A stretch of 64,000 nt of DNA from Mycobacterium neglectum (lineage in GTDB: Bacteria; Actinomycetota; Actinomycetes; Mycobacteriales; Mycobacteriaceae): positions 186,001 through 250,000 of the forward strand of contig NZ_NVQE01000003.1 in assembly GCF_002591975.1 (NCBI RefSeq), given 5' to 3'. Numbering within the stretch: the stretch's first letter is position 1; each line of letters begins with the position of its first letter. Shown here piece after piece: positions 52,658 through 61,187 of the stretch. A program made the translations under genes and the position numbers. The notes beneath the pieces are model-generated. The model was not told the origin of the DNA. It searched no databases and was given only the letters and a program-made list of their open reading frames with translations.

Positions 52658-54247
52658 ATGTTCGATCACCTCGTCGATGCCGCCCTCACCAGCCGGGCTT
52701 CGGCTGCGGTGGGGGCGTGGGCGCGGGTGGAGAACGCTGCGTGCGCGCGGCGGTTGTCGGCGATGGCCGATGAACTCGAGGCGATGTTGGCCGCTGATGG
52801 TTGTGAGGAACGCGAGCAGTGGTGTCTGGACAACTGGGACGCCGTGGCCTCCTCGGTGGCCGCCGCCCAGAACGTGTCGTTGGGGGTGGCCGCACACCAA
52901 CTGTTGGTCGCCGACGCGCTGCGCCACCGGCTGCCGCGGGTGGCCGAGGTGTTCGCCGCCGGGGCGATCACCTACCGGATGGTGGCCGCGGTCGTCTCCC
53001 GGACCCGGCTGATCAAAGACACCGACGCATTGGCCAAGGTGGACACCGAGATCGCCGCCCACATTGTGGGCTGGGGGTCGTTGTCGGTGGACAAAACCCA
53101 AACCGAGATCGACTACTGGGTCGACCGCTACGACCCGGCCGCGATACGCCGCAACGAATACACCGCGCGGGGACGCTTTGCCGATGTACGCAAACCCGAC
53201 GACGGGTCGGGGACCGCCGACATCGAGGCCCGGCTGCTGGCCACCGACGCCGACGCCCTCGACCAACGGTTGCAGGCCATGGCTGACGCGGTCTGCGCCA
53301 ACGATCCCAGAACCATGGATCAGCGTCGCAGCGACGCCCTGGGCGCCTTCGGACACGGCGCCGACCGGCTCACGTGCGGCTGTGACAACCCTGACTGCGA
53401 CGCAGCCGGGAGGCAGCCCAGCACGGTGGTCGTCCACGTCATCACCCACGAAGAGTCCCTGACCGATGACACCGCGGCCCAGCTCGACGGCAAAGAACCC
53501 CGTCGACCGCGGCCGGGCGAACCCGTCGCCCCCGAACCACCGACCGGCCCGGCAGCCACCGCGCCGGCGGCACTGATGGGCGGCGGCATGCTGCCGGCCC
53601 CGTTGTTGGCCGCCAAGATCGCCGGCACCGCGAAGATCGTGCCGATCGTGCATCCTGGCGATGCGCCGCCGCAGCCGCGCTACATTCCCACCGCGGTACT
53701 GGCGACGTTCATCCGGTGCCGCGACATGACGTGTCGCTTCCCGGGCTGCGACGAACCCGCCCAGCATTGCGATCTCGACCACACCATCGCCTACCCGGCG
53801 GGCCCCACCCAAGCGTCGAACCTCAAATGTCTGTGCCGAAAACATCACTTACTCAAAACGTTCGGCGGCTGGCGAGACCACCAGTCACCCGACGGCACCG
53901 TCATCTGGACCTCCCCACACGGGCAGCGCTACACCACCCATCCCGGCAGCCGAATCCTGTTCCCCACCCTGTGTGAACCCACCGCCCCTGTGACGACGAG
54001 GGACCCAACCCCATCGAGCGCCGACAGCCGCGCTCGCACGCTGGCGATGCCCCGACGCACAGCAACCCGAACCCAGAACCGCACCAAAGCCATCAACAAC
54101 GAACGCCACCACAACGAACGAGCCCTGCAGGCCGACGCAGAAGAACGCGCGCGACAACAACGCGAGGATCCCGGGAACGACTGCAGCGAAACCTATTTCC
54201 CTTTTCGGCCACGACCCCCAAGCCGCGACGACCCCCCGCCGTTCTGA
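52658..54247 (+). CDS. DUF222/HNH endonuclease protein (13E12 repeat family)
   Basis: The 529-residue protein has an N-terminal DUF222 domain (VAAHQLLVADALRHRLPRVAEVFAAG in part: LRHRLPRVAEVFAAGAITYR) and a C-terminal HNH motif: CRFPGCDEPA, CDLDHTIAYPAGP and LKCLCRKHHLLKT, which holds metal-binding cysteines and the catalytic histidines. This is the multi-copy actinobacterial family that includes the 13E12 REP proteins of M. tuberculosis; it behaves as a repeated element, possibly a domesticated homing-type nuclease. The C-terminal 80 residues are basic and low complexity. Whether it cuts DNA is unknown. Confidence 0.9.
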   Translation: MFDHLVDAALTSRASAAVGAWARVENAACARRLSAMADELEAMLAADGCEEREQWCLDNWDAVASSVAAAQNVSLGVAAHQLLVADALRHRLPRVAEVFAAGAITYRMVAAVVSRTRLIKDTDALAKVDTEIAAHIVGWGSLSVDKTQTEIDYWVDRYDPAAIRRNEYTARGRFADVRKPDDGSGTADIEARLLATDADALDQRLQAMADAVCANDPRTMDQRRSDALGAFGHGADRLTCGCDNPDCDAAGRQPSTVVVHVITHEESLTDDTAAQLDGKEPRRPRPGEPVAPEPPTGPAATAPAALMGGGMLPAPLLAAKIAGTAKIVPIVHPGDAPPQPRYIPTAVLATFIRCRDMTCRFPGCDEPAQHCDLDHTIAYPAGPTQASNLKCLCRKHHLLKTFGGWRDHQSPDGTVIWTSPHGQRYTTHPGSRILFPTLCEPTAPVTTRDPTPSSADSRARTLAMPRRTATRTQNRTKAINNERHHNERALQADAEERARQQREDPGNDCSETYFPFRPRPPSRDDPPPF

Positions 54248-54271
54248 CGGCAACCTTAGGCGCTCATCGGC

Positions 54272-54748
54272 TCAGCCGCGGAAAACCACCCAGCGCATCA
54301 TGCTGTACATGAACACGGCCTCGCATGCTCCCGCCCCGAGCCGGGCAATGCGGTAGTCGACGCCGAGCGCGGTCAGCAGACTGGAGACCCCGAGGATGAA
54401 CGCCAGATAGTTGACCACCACGACGACGACGTAGATGGCGAACTGCGGTCCGACAGGGGCGTGCGAGGTGAAGTTGAATACCCGGTTGAGGACATAACTC
54501 AACCCGAACGCGCACCCGTAGGCCACGCTCACGGCTAATGGCACCGGCAGCTGAAGCACCCCGTGCATGAGGTAGAGCAGCACCAGATCGACGCCGAACG
54601 TGAAGCTGTTGATCAGACCGAACCCGAGAAAGGTCGGGGCGACAACAGAACTCAGGCCGAACGGCAGCCGAGCAACCACCGCCACGCAGAGTCGGTGGAA
54701 CCGCTCGACCGCTCCCACCCTGGCGGGAGTCGACGACTCGGCCGTCAC
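54272..54748 (-). CDS. GtrA-family membrane protein
   Basis: The 158-residue protein has four membrane helices and GtrA motifs: FLGFGLINSFTFGVDLVLLY and VSVAYGCAFGLSYVLNRVFNF, then a final pair. The family is thought to move lipid-linked sugars across the membrane for cell-wall polysaccharide synthesis. The 35-residue N-terminal extension before the first helix is soluble. The start is a GTG at 54748; later in-frame starts are possible. Confidence 0.88.
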   Translation of the reverse strand: MTAESSTPARVGAVERFHRLCVAVVARLPFGLSSVVAPTFLGFGLINSFTFGVDLVLLYLMHGVLQLPVPLAVSVAYGCAFGLSYVLNRVFNFTSHAPVGPQFAIYVVVVVVNYLAFILGVSSLLTALGVDYRIARLGAGACEAVFMYSMMRWVVFRG

Positions 54749-54821
54749 ATGTCCACGTTGACATGCACGGATTACCAGGGGTTGAGCAGCGGGCGAACTT
54801 CGCGCGACGGATTCTGCCCAG

Positions 54822-55670
54822 TCAGCTGACGCCGAACATCGACAGGAGACTCTCTGTGCGCCACCAGATCAGCACCACGAACAGCAGAAGAACCCCGACC
54901 GTCGCCCCGACCTGAACAGCGGTCCGCGATTTCCGCGGCGCGTACGCGTACGCCGCCGCGATCGCCGCACCCGTGACCAGCCCGCCGATATGGCCCTGCC
55001 AACTGATGTTCTGCGAACTCACCAGCGGGATGACGAAGGTGAACGCCATGTTCAGCGCGATGAGGCCGATCACCCAACGGACATCCAAGTTGAGCCGCTT
55101 GCCGACCACGAACGTCGCCCCGAACAAGCCGAAAATCGCACCGGAAGCGCCCGCCGTCTGCGCACCGAGCGACGACAGCAGATAGACCAGCACGGATCCG
55201 CCGAGCGCGCTCGTGAAATACAACGCGATGAACCGCACCCGCCCCAGCGCCGCCTCCAACGGCGGGCCCACCACATACAGCGCCCACATGTTGAACAAAA
55301 TGTGCGTCACCCCGTAATGCAGGAACGCCGACGTCAACAACCGGTACCACTCCCCGTCGGCGACCGCGGGTGAGAACAGCACGAGGGCCCGCTGCAGATC
55401 TACCGACACGGTCTGTAGACCGAACATCACCACGTTGATGCCGATGAGCACATATGTGACCAGCGGTGTGGCCGACGGCACCCCGCCGAACTGGGTGCGA
55501 GCCTGCCGGACCGTCTTGGCGCCCTCGCCAACACATTCGGCGCACTGATGCCCCACCGCGGCATCGCGCATGCACTCCGGACAGATGTATCGGTTGCACC
55601 GTGTGCACCGCACGTACGTCTCGCGGTCGGGGTGCCGGTAGCAGGTCGGCGTCTGCGGCGGGGTGGTCAT
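54822..55670 (-). CDS. rhomboid-family intramembrane serine protease with N-terminal zinc-finger-like segment
   Basis: The 282-residue protein has six membrane helices and rhomboid features: HILFNMWALYVVGPPLEAAL, the catalytic serine in GASGAIFGLFG and the histidine in GHIGGLVTGAA. The first 50 residues contain cysteines and a histidine in the arrangement CYRHPDR, CTRCNRYICPECM and GHQCAEC, resembling a small B-box or zinc-ribbon. The ORF resembles Rv0110 (rhomboid protease 1). It follows the VOC gene with only a two-base gap, so co-transcription is likely. Confidence 0.92.
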   Translation of the reverse strand: MTTPPQTPTCYRHPDRETYVRCTRCNRYICPECMRDAAVGHQCAECVGEGAKTVRQARTQFGGVPSATPLVTYVLIGINVVMFGLQTVSVDLQRALVLFSPAVADGEWYRLLTSAFLHYGVTHILFNMWALYVVGPPLEAALGRVRFIALYFTSALGGSVLVYLLSSLGAQTAGASGAIFGLFGATFVVGKRLNLDVRWVIGLIALNMAFTFVIPLVSSQNISWQGHIGGLVTGAAIAAAYAYAPRKSRTAVQVGATVGVLLLFVVLIWWRTESLLSMFGVS

Positions 55671-55672
55671 GC

Positions 55673-56080
55673 CTACAGCGTGCCGAACAGTTCGATCCAG
55701 TTGCCATCGGGATCGGCGACGAACATCCAGCCCATCCCCGGCACCGGCTCGAACTCCGTCAGCTGCTCCACCACCTCGTACGGCGATTCGGCGAAGGTCT
55801 TCGACAGCCCCGTCAGGTCCTTCACTCCAATCGTGAAGTACCGGACCCCGGCCGCCGCCCGTCCGCCGCCTGCAGTGGCGGGCAACGGGGGCGGGGTCGT
55901 GAAGGTGACGAGCTTGAGCACGCTGCCGCCCAGCGCGTAGCGCCGCTGCGACCCGCCGGGAAACTCGATCTCACCCTGGAATTCGAGCTCGAGGAAGCCC
56001 TCGTAGAAGGCGACCATCGCGTCCAGGTTGGTCGTCACCAACCCGACCTCGATGCCCGGTGAGAGCAGATCCAGTTTCAC
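55673..56080 (-). CDS. VOC-fold glyoxalase/dioxygenase family protein
   Basis: The 135-residue protein has one VOC unit pair: GIEVGLVTTNLDAMVAFYEGFL at the N-terminus and GMGWMFVADPDGNWIELFGTL at the end. The metal-ligand pattern is incomplete to the eye, so the activity (lyase, dioxygenase or binding only) is unclear. GTG at 56080 with GCGAGGCG upstream is preferred; a frame up to 56263 runs through the AT-rich leader and is not supported. It overlaps closely with the rhomboid gene downstream. Confidence 0.85.
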   Translation of the reverse strand: MKLDLLSPGIEVGLVTTNLDAMVAFYEGFLELEFQGEIEFPGGSQRRYALGGSVLKLVTFTTPPPLPATAGGGRAAAGVRYFTIGVKDLTGLSKTFAESPYEVVEQLTEFEPVPGMGWMFVADPDGNWIELFGTL

Positions 56081-56497
56081 GTTCGCCTCGCTTCTCGAGA
56101 AGTGGTTCCCAGCAGGTCTGCCGGTGGTCCGTCCCAATGATCCATGTTGACGACCGCGACGAGCGGACGCCGACGGATCGGCCTGGGCTGCTTGCTCCCG
56201 GCATGCGCACGAACCTACTGCCCAACCCCGTAACGATTCGGTCACTATCGAAATCACGATCATTTAAGAATGCCTGCTGAATTATGAGGGTTTTCAAGAT
56301 CTGCGCAGCCATCTGCTCGGTGACTCATCAAATTTCACCGAAATTGCGGCATAAATCACGTCCGTCGGATGTAACACCGTAAGTGCAGGCAGAGACGCCG
56401 CTGCGAACCCCGGTTGGCACGACTTTTGTTTCGCTACCGTGGAATTCGGGAACGGGGAAACCGCGACACATTCGCAATTCAGAAGGATGAAGGGCAT
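56081..56497. other. long AT-richer intergenic region
   Basis: There is no convincing gene in these 417 bases. The right half is noticeably lower in GC than the genes around it. A weak promoter (TTGGCA near 56413 and TACCGT near 56434) could give a leader of about 55 bases for the haemophore gene. An iron-regulator box was looked for and not found. Confidence 0.5.
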
Positions 56498-56896
56498 ATG
56501 AAGATTTCTAGTATCCAAGCTCGTATTGTCGGAGCATGCGCAGCAGGCTCGCTGCTCGGTGGCCTGGCAGTTGCAACCATCGCCGCCCCGACGGCCATGG
56601 CAGCTCCTGCCGGCTGCAGCGCCAGCGAGCTCTCGGGCACCGTCAGCTCGGCGACCGGTTCGGCCCAGGCGTACCTCGCCAGCCATCCGGGCGCCAACGC
56701 CGCCGTGTCGACGGCGTTCAGCCAGCCCCGCGAACAGGCGGCCGCGACTCTGCGCGGGTACTTCACCGCCAACCCAGGTGAATACAACGACCTGCGTGGC
56801 ATCCTGTCGCCGATCGGTGACAAGCAGAGCCAGTGCAACGTCGAAGTGCTTCCGCCGAACCTCGCATCGGCATACAGCCAGTTCATGGCCGGCTGA
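56498..56896 (+). CDS. haemophore-like secreted haem-binding protein
   Basis: The 132-residue precursor has a signal peptide (IVGACAAGSLLGGLAVATIA, cleaved around TAMAAPAG). The mature 100 residues match the mycobacterial haemophore-like domain of Rv0203: GCSASELSGTVSSATGSAQA, YLASHPGANAAVSTAF, and SQCNVEVLPPNL, with two cysteines for a disulfide. Rv0203 binds haem and hands it to MmpL proteins in M. tuberculosis. AGAAGGA precedes the ATG. The gene ends 20 bases before a strong hairpin. Confidence 0.9.
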   Translation: MKISSIQARIVGACAAGSLLGGLAVATIAAPTAMAAPAGCSASELSGTVSSATGSAQAYLASHPGANAAVSTAFSQPREQAAATLRGYFTANPGEYNDLRGILSPIGDKQSQCNVEVLPPNLASAYSQFMAG

Positions 56897-56916
56897 GCCA
56901 ATCAGTTCGAGTAGCG

Positions 56917-56954
56917 AAAACCCGTCGTCACACCCGTGTTGTGACGGCGGGTTT
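56917..56954 (+). terminator. hairpin terminator
   Basis: AAAACCCGTCGTCACA and TTGTGACGGCGGGTTT form a long stem with one G-U pair around a short loop, followed by TTTC. It ends the haemophore transcript. Confidence 0.75.
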
Positions 56955-56988
56955 CTCGCACCCCCGAGTAACGTTTTCTGGCCGCGCT

Positions 56989-56994
56989 TAGACT
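56989..56994 (+). promoter_or_regulatory. -10 box of leaderless secreted-protein gene
   Basis: TAGACT ends eight bases before the ATG at 57003. Confidence 0.45.
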
Positions 56995-57002
56995 GACTCA
57001 AT

Positions 57003-57566
57003 ATGAGGCCGACGAGAACCGCCGCGCTCGGTATGGCGCTGCTCATCGCGGCTGGCGTTACTGCTGGTCATGTGAGTGCGCAGCCCTCCTCGGAGGAGCC
57101 GGCACCCCCGACCGACCCGACTGCCGCTGCCGCGCCGCCAACGGAGGGCGCACCGCCACCCGGGCCCAAGACGACCATCGATGCCGACGGCACGTACGCG
57201 GTCGGAACGGAAATCGTGCCCGGCGTCTACTCGTCGGCGGGCCCCAACGCTGACGGCACGGCGTGCTACTGGAAGCGGACTAACGGCGACGAGCTCGTCG
57301 ACAACGCGCTCACCAAGAAGCCGGCGGTGGTGCAGATTTCTGCGGGCGACACCGCATTCACGACCAACGACTGCGGCCCGTGGCAATTGACCAACGCTCC
57401 GCTGCCCAAACAAGGCAGCGCGACGGACATACTCGGTCAGCTCGGCAAGCTGATCCTGACCAATCCGTCGGGTCCGCCGCCGCAATCAGCTCCGGCAGCC
57501 GAAGCCCCAGCCGAACAGGCGCCGACGGAGCACTTGGCGCCCTCGGGCGTAGCGCCCGGCCCCTGA
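57003..57566 (+). CDS. proline-rich secreted protein
   Basis: The 187-residue precursor has a signal peptide (LGMALLIAAGVTAGHVSAQ), a proline/alanine linker and a small domain with GTYAVGTEIVPGVYSSAG, CYWKRTNGDEL and CGPWQL, in which two cysteines could pair. Similar domains occur in actinobacterial exported lipoproteins and secreted proteins of unknown function. The C-terminus is again rich in proline and alanine. It may be part of the cell envelope. Confidence 0.82.
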   Translation: MRPTRTAALGMALLIAAGVTAGHVSAQPSSEEPAPPTDPTAAAAPPTEGAPPPGPKTTIDADGTYAVGTEIVPGVYSSAGPNADGTACYWKRTNGDELVDNALTKKPAVVQISAGDTAFTTNDCGPWQLTNAPLPKQGSATDILGQLGKLILTNPSGPPPQSAPAAEAPAEQAPTEHLAPSGVAPGP

Positions 57567-57570
57567 TGGC

Positions 57571-58812
57571 GTGACTGACGACGGCCGAATCCGCGTACCG
57601 GCGGATCTCGACGCCGTCACCGCAATCGGCGAGGAAGACCACTCGGGGGTCGACCCGGCATCGATCGAGCGGATCTGGGACGCGGCACGGTACTGGTACC
57701 AGGCCGGTATGCATCCGGCGATCCAACTCTGCCTGAGGCACAACGGGAAAGTCGTCCTCAACCGCGCCATCGGCCACGGTTGGGGAAATGGACCGATCGA
57801 CCCACCGGACGCCGAAAAGGTCACTGTCACAACCGATACGCCGTTCTGCGCGTACTCCGCGGCTAAGGCCATCACGACGACCGTCGTGCACATGCTGGTC
57901 GAGCGGGGACACTTCTCACTCGAGGACCGCGTGTGCGACTACCTGCCGGACTACACCAGCCACGGCAAGGACCGCACCACCATCCGGCACGTGATGACCC
58001 ACAGCGCGGGCATTCCGATCTACCGCGGACCACGCGTCGACCTCAAACGCATGGACGACAGCGAGTACACACGGGAACAGCTCGGCGCGCTGAAGCCGCT
58101 GTACCGGCCCGGCCTCGTGCACATCTATCACGGGCTGACTTGGGGCCCGCTGATGCGTGAGATCGTCTCGGCGGCCACCGGCAGGAACATTCGCGAGATT
58201 CTTGCCACCGAGATCCTCGACCCGCTCGGCTTCCGCTGGACGAATTATGGCGTTGCGCCCCAAGATGTTCCGCTGGTCGCTCCCAGCCATGCCACCGGCA
58301 AGCCTATGCCCGCGCCGATGGAGAAGGTGTTCAGCCTGGCCGTCGGCGGATCGATGCACAAGATCATCCCGTTCTCGAACTCCCCGCAGTACCTCACCAG
58401 CGTGCTGCCGTCGTCCAACACCGTCTCGACGGCCAGCGAGCTGTCACGCTTCGCCGAAATCCTGCTTCGGGGCGGCGAACTCGACGGAGTACGGGTGCTC
58501 GAGCCGGAAACCCTGAGCGCCGCGGTCAAGGAGTGCAGGCGGCTGCGCCCCGACGTGGCCACCGGCCTGGTGCCGCTGCGCTGGGGTACCGGATACATGC
58601 TGGGTTCCAACAGATTCGGCCCGTTCGGCCGCGACGCGCCCGCCGCCTTCGGCCACACCGGCTTGAGCAACATCGCAGTGTGGGCCGACCCTGAGCGCGG
58701 CCTGGCCGCCGGTCTCATCAGCAGCGGCAAGCCGGGCGGCCATCGCGAAGCCAAGCGCTATCCGGCGCTGATGGACCTCATCGCCGCGGAGTTGTCCCGC
58801 ACACCTCGATAG
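57571..58812 (+). CDS. beta-lactamase-fold serine hydrolase
   Basis: The 413-residue protein belongs to the penicillin-binding/class C beta-lactamase group (Beta-lactamase, EstB/LipL-like): the SxxK motif is YSAAKAITTTVVH, the tyrosine motif is HIYHGLTWG, and GHTGLSNIAVWADPE corresponds to the KTG-box region with histidine. There is no obvious signal peptide. It may be an esterase. It overlaps the next convergent gene by 55 bases, the longest such overlap here. Confidence 0.88.
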   Translation: MTDDGRIRVPADLDAVTAIGEEDHSGVDPASIERIWDAARYWYQAGMHPAIQLCLRHNGKVVLNRAIGHGWGNGPIDPPDAEKVTVTTDTPFCAYSAAKAITTTVVHMLVERGHFSLEDRVCDYLPDYTSHGKDRTTIRHVMTHSAGIPIYRGPRVDLKRMDDSEYTREQLGALKPLYRPGLVHIYHGLTWGPLMREIVSAATGRNIREILATEILDPLGFRWTNYGVAPQDVPLVAPSHATGKPMPAPMEKVFSLAVGGSMHKIIPFSNSPQYLTSVLPSSNTVSTASELSRFAEILLRGGELDGVRVLEPETLSAAVKECRRLRPDVATGLVPLRWGTGYMLGSNRFGPFGRDAPAAFGHTGLSNIAVWADPERGLAAGLISSGKPGGHREAKRYPALMDLIAAELSRTPR

Positions 58813-59894
58813 AAACCGCGCTGCACGATCAACGACATCAGGATCCGTTCGAACGACCATGCGGGGAACCGGAAGGGCTTTCCGTTCGGCGCGAAGACCT
58901 CGAGACCGTCGGGCTGGATTCCGAGGATCGAACCCCACCTCCGACTCGCGGGACGGAACGAGCGCAGCGGACGATCGGCGAACTCAGCCAGAATGTTTCG
59001 TGCGAGGAGCCCGTCCGCGCGGTTGCGCGCCGAGGTGCGAAGTGGATCGGTGGCGGCGACGTCGCCGATCGCGAATACGCCGCGGTGATCGGGGACCCTC
59101 AGCTCAGGCGTGACGCGAACGAATCCGTCCTCGTCGAGAAGTTCTGCAGGCAACCAGTCGGTGTTGGGCCGAACGCGACCGATCGCCCACAGCACGGCGT
59201 CTGCGGATGCCGGCGGCTGCCCAGTGCTGAATTCGACTGGTGCGCTGGTGATGTCGTCGCACTCGAAGCCGTCGGGGATCACCGCGCGGTGGCCGGGATG
59301 CAGGCGCACTCCGGCCTCCATGAGCTGGCTGCGCACCCGCTCCCAGGCGCGGGTGTGGTGGTGCTGCAGCGCGCGCTCGCCGGGGAAGTACAGCTCGACC
59401 CGCTTGCCCGGCCACGTTCTGGCCAGGTTGTACGCGCTACTCACCGCTGCGGCACCGCCCCCGACGACGATCACCGATTCGGCGGTGGCCAGGCGGTCGT
59501 GCGCAGCACGCAGCCCGGCAACGATCTCGTCCGCGGATTCCAACTCGGGCTTGCGCCAGAAGCCATTGGTGACGCCCGTCGAGATCACCAGCGCGTCATA
59601 CGGTTCGACGGCGGCGACGCCGTCGGGACGGTCCAGGAACACCTTCCCAGCGGCCAGATCGACACCGGTCAGCGTTCCCTGAACCGTCCGCACCCGATCG
59701 AGGCCGCGGAACTTGTCGAACGGAATCCAGTTGTGCCTTGCCCATTCGCCAGGCCGGGACAGCCGCCAGCCCAGCTCCTGCCCGCTGACCAGGCCCGGCT
59801 TGGCCGAGATGCCGACGACCTCGGCGTGCTTGGCAAGTTTGATCGCGGTCAGCACACCGCTGTCGCCGAGCCCGGCGATGACCACGCGTCGCAT
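58758..59894 (-). CDS. FAD-dependent pyridine nucleotide-disulfide oxidoreductase family protein
   Basis: The 378-residue protein has an FAD motif with VIAGLGDSGVLTAIKLAK, a variant GxGxxG, an NAD(P) motif VIVVGGGAAAVSSAYNLA, and GVFAIGDVAATDP near the end. It resembles NADH dehydrogenase II and AIF-type oxidoreductases, though the lack of an obvious redox-active cysteine pair points to the NDH-2 or FSP1-like type. A substrate such as a quinone is possible. TATGGT ends six bases before the ATG, pointing to a leaderless mRNA. Confidence 0.87.
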   Translation of the reverse strand: MRRVVIAGLGDSGVLTAIKLAKHAEVVGISAKPGLVSGQELGWRLSRPGEWARHNWIPFDKFRGLDRVRTVQGTLTGVDLAAGKVFLDRPDGVAAVEPYDALVISTGVTNGFWRKPELESADEIVAGLRAAHDRLATAESVIVVGGGAAAVSSAYNLARTWPGKRVELYFPGERALQHHHTRAWERVRSQLMEAGVRLHPGHRAVIPDGFECDDITSAPVEFSTGQPPASADAVLWAIGRVRPNTDWLPAELLDEDGFVRVTPELRVPDHRGVFAIGDVAATDPLRTSARNRADGLLARNILAEFADRPLRSFRPASRRWGSILGIQPDGLEVFAPNGKPFRFPAWSFERILMSLIVQRGFYRGVRDNSAAMRSISAG

Positions 59895-59900
59895 TCGGTC

Positions 59901-59906
59901 ACCATA
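59901..59906 (-). promoter_or_regulatory. -10 box of leaderless FAD oxidoreductase gene
   Basis: On the minus strand TATGGT ends six bases before the ATG at 59894. Confidence 0.5.
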
Positions 59907-59938
59907 GCCGGGCTAGGTAACTCCCGGGCAAGCCGGCG

Positions 59939-60361
59939 TCAGCGCAGCTTCTCGCCGTAGACCCGCTCGACGGCCATCGTCATCAGCACTCTGCGATCGG
60001 ACACCATCACCGACCGGTATTCGTCCCAGTCGGGATGCTCGCCTGCGGCGCTGCGGTAGTAGTCGACGAGTGCCTGCACCTCGGGGCCGTTCGGGTCGGT
60101 ACCCGGCCCGGTGAGAGTCACCGCCCCCTCGGCGGTGGCCCACGTCCAACCGTCGGAACTGGTGACCTCGATCGCGGCGCGGGGGTCCCGACGCAGATTG
60201 ACGGTCTTGGCGCGACCCTCGGTCATCGACACGTAGATGGTGTCGGCGTCGCGGTCGTAGAACGGTGTCACCGGGGACAGTTGAGGCAGGCCGTTGGACT
60301 TGATGGTGGCCAGTACTCCCAGTCGACTCTCGGCGAGCAGTGTGCGCGGGTCAAAGGTCAT
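59939..60361 (-). CDS. PPOX-class F420-dependent oxidoreductase (Rv1155-like)
   Basis: The 140-residue split-barrel protein has RLGVLATIKSNGLPQLSPVTPFYD and RAKTVNLRRDPRAAIEVTSSDGW, typical of F420-dependent PPOX proteins such as Rv1155. The protein lacks extra domains. Substrates are unknown; some relatives reduce biliverdin or aflatoxins. GGAAG lies upstream of the ATG. Its stop is 44 bases from the start of the FAD oxidoreductase gene, in the same direction. Confidence 0.9.
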   Translation of the reverse strand: MTFDPRTLLAESRLGVLATIKSNGLPQLSPVTPFYDRDADTIYVSMTEGRAKTVNLRRDPRAAIEVTSSDGWTWATAEGAVTLTGPGTDPNGPEVQALVDYYRSAAGEHPDWDEYRSVMVSDRRVLMTMAVERVYGEKLR

Positions 60362-60371
60362 GTCTTCCTTT

Positions 60372-61175
60372 CTAGTTCGAAGGGATGCGCACGCGGAACA
60401 TCTTCGGCCAGTACTTGCCGGTGATCAGGAACTCGTCTCCGTCGATGTGCGCGATGCCGTTCAGAACCTTTTGCGTGTCGCGCCCCGCGGCGTTGGCCAG
60501 CTCGCTGGCATCCACGACGGTGTTCACCTCGCCGGTCGCCGGGTCGATCCGCACGATCGCGTCGGACGTCCAGACGTTGGCCCACACCTGACCGTCCACG
60601 CATTCCAGTTCGTTGAGGCTTGTCACCGGATTGCCGTCTCGGGTGACGGCAATCGAACCCGTTTCGGCGAACGTTTCGGGATCGTGGAATATCAGCCGGT
60701 CGGAGCCGTCGCTGCGGACGAGCCGATCCCCGTCGTTGCACAGCCCCCAGCCCTCGCCGTTCACCGGCACCTCACGCAGCGGCGTCATGGTGGCCTTGTC
60801 CCACTCGACGGCGACGTTGTTCTGCCAGGTGAGTTCCCAGATCCGGTCGCCGACGACCGTGATTCCCTCGCCGTAATAGTTGTTTGGCGCCGGGACCGCG
60901 CGCAGGACAGCACCCGTTTCCGGGTCGAGTTCACGCAGCTGTGAGGCGCCTGCGACCCCGGTGCCCTCGTAGAGAGTGGGACCGTCGAACTCCAGGCCCT
61001 GAGTCCAGGCCGACGTGTCGTGCGGCACCTCGGCGAGCACCTCGGGCTTGATCGTCGGGACCGGTGCCCTCGTGGTGCTCGTCTCGGTGACTGCCGCCGG
61101 TTGGCCGCTGCTGCAGCCCGCGACCAGCGCGATCACCGCGGCGGTCCAGACGACACTGTTACGCATACAACCCAT
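60372..61175 (-). CDS. glutaminyl-peptide cyclotransferase, lipoprotein
   Basis: The 267-residue protein has a lipoprotein signal with lipobox VAGCSSG and a five-bladed propeller-type domain of the bacterial/plant glutaminyl cyclase family (PF05096): LAEVPHDTSAWTQGLEFDG, NNYYGEGITVVGDRIWELTWQNNVA in parts, and NGIAHIDGDEFLITGKYWPKMFRV. It would form N-terminal pyroglutamate on exported proteins. An in-frame ATG three codons later is an equally possible start. It ends ten bases before the PPOX gene. Confidence 0.92.
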   Translation of the reverse strand: MGCMRNSVVWTAAVIALVAGCSSGQPAAVTETSTTRAPVPTIKPEVLAEVPHDTSAWTQGLEFDGPTLYEGTGVAGASQLRELDPETGAVLRAVPAPNNYYGEGITVVGDRIWELTWQNNVAVEWDKATMTPLREVPVNGEGWGLCNDGDRLVRSDGSDRLIFHDPETFAETGSIAVTRDGNPVTSLNELECVDGQVWANVWTSDAIVRIDPATGEVNTVVDASELANAAGRDTQKVLNGIAHIDGDEFLITGKYWPKMFRVRIPSN

Positions 61176-61187
61176 AGATACCCGTTC

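Noticed and set aside
56284..56382. 32-residue ORF in the long intergenic region
   Set aside because: No ribosome binding site or -10 box at the right distance, and no recognisable signal.
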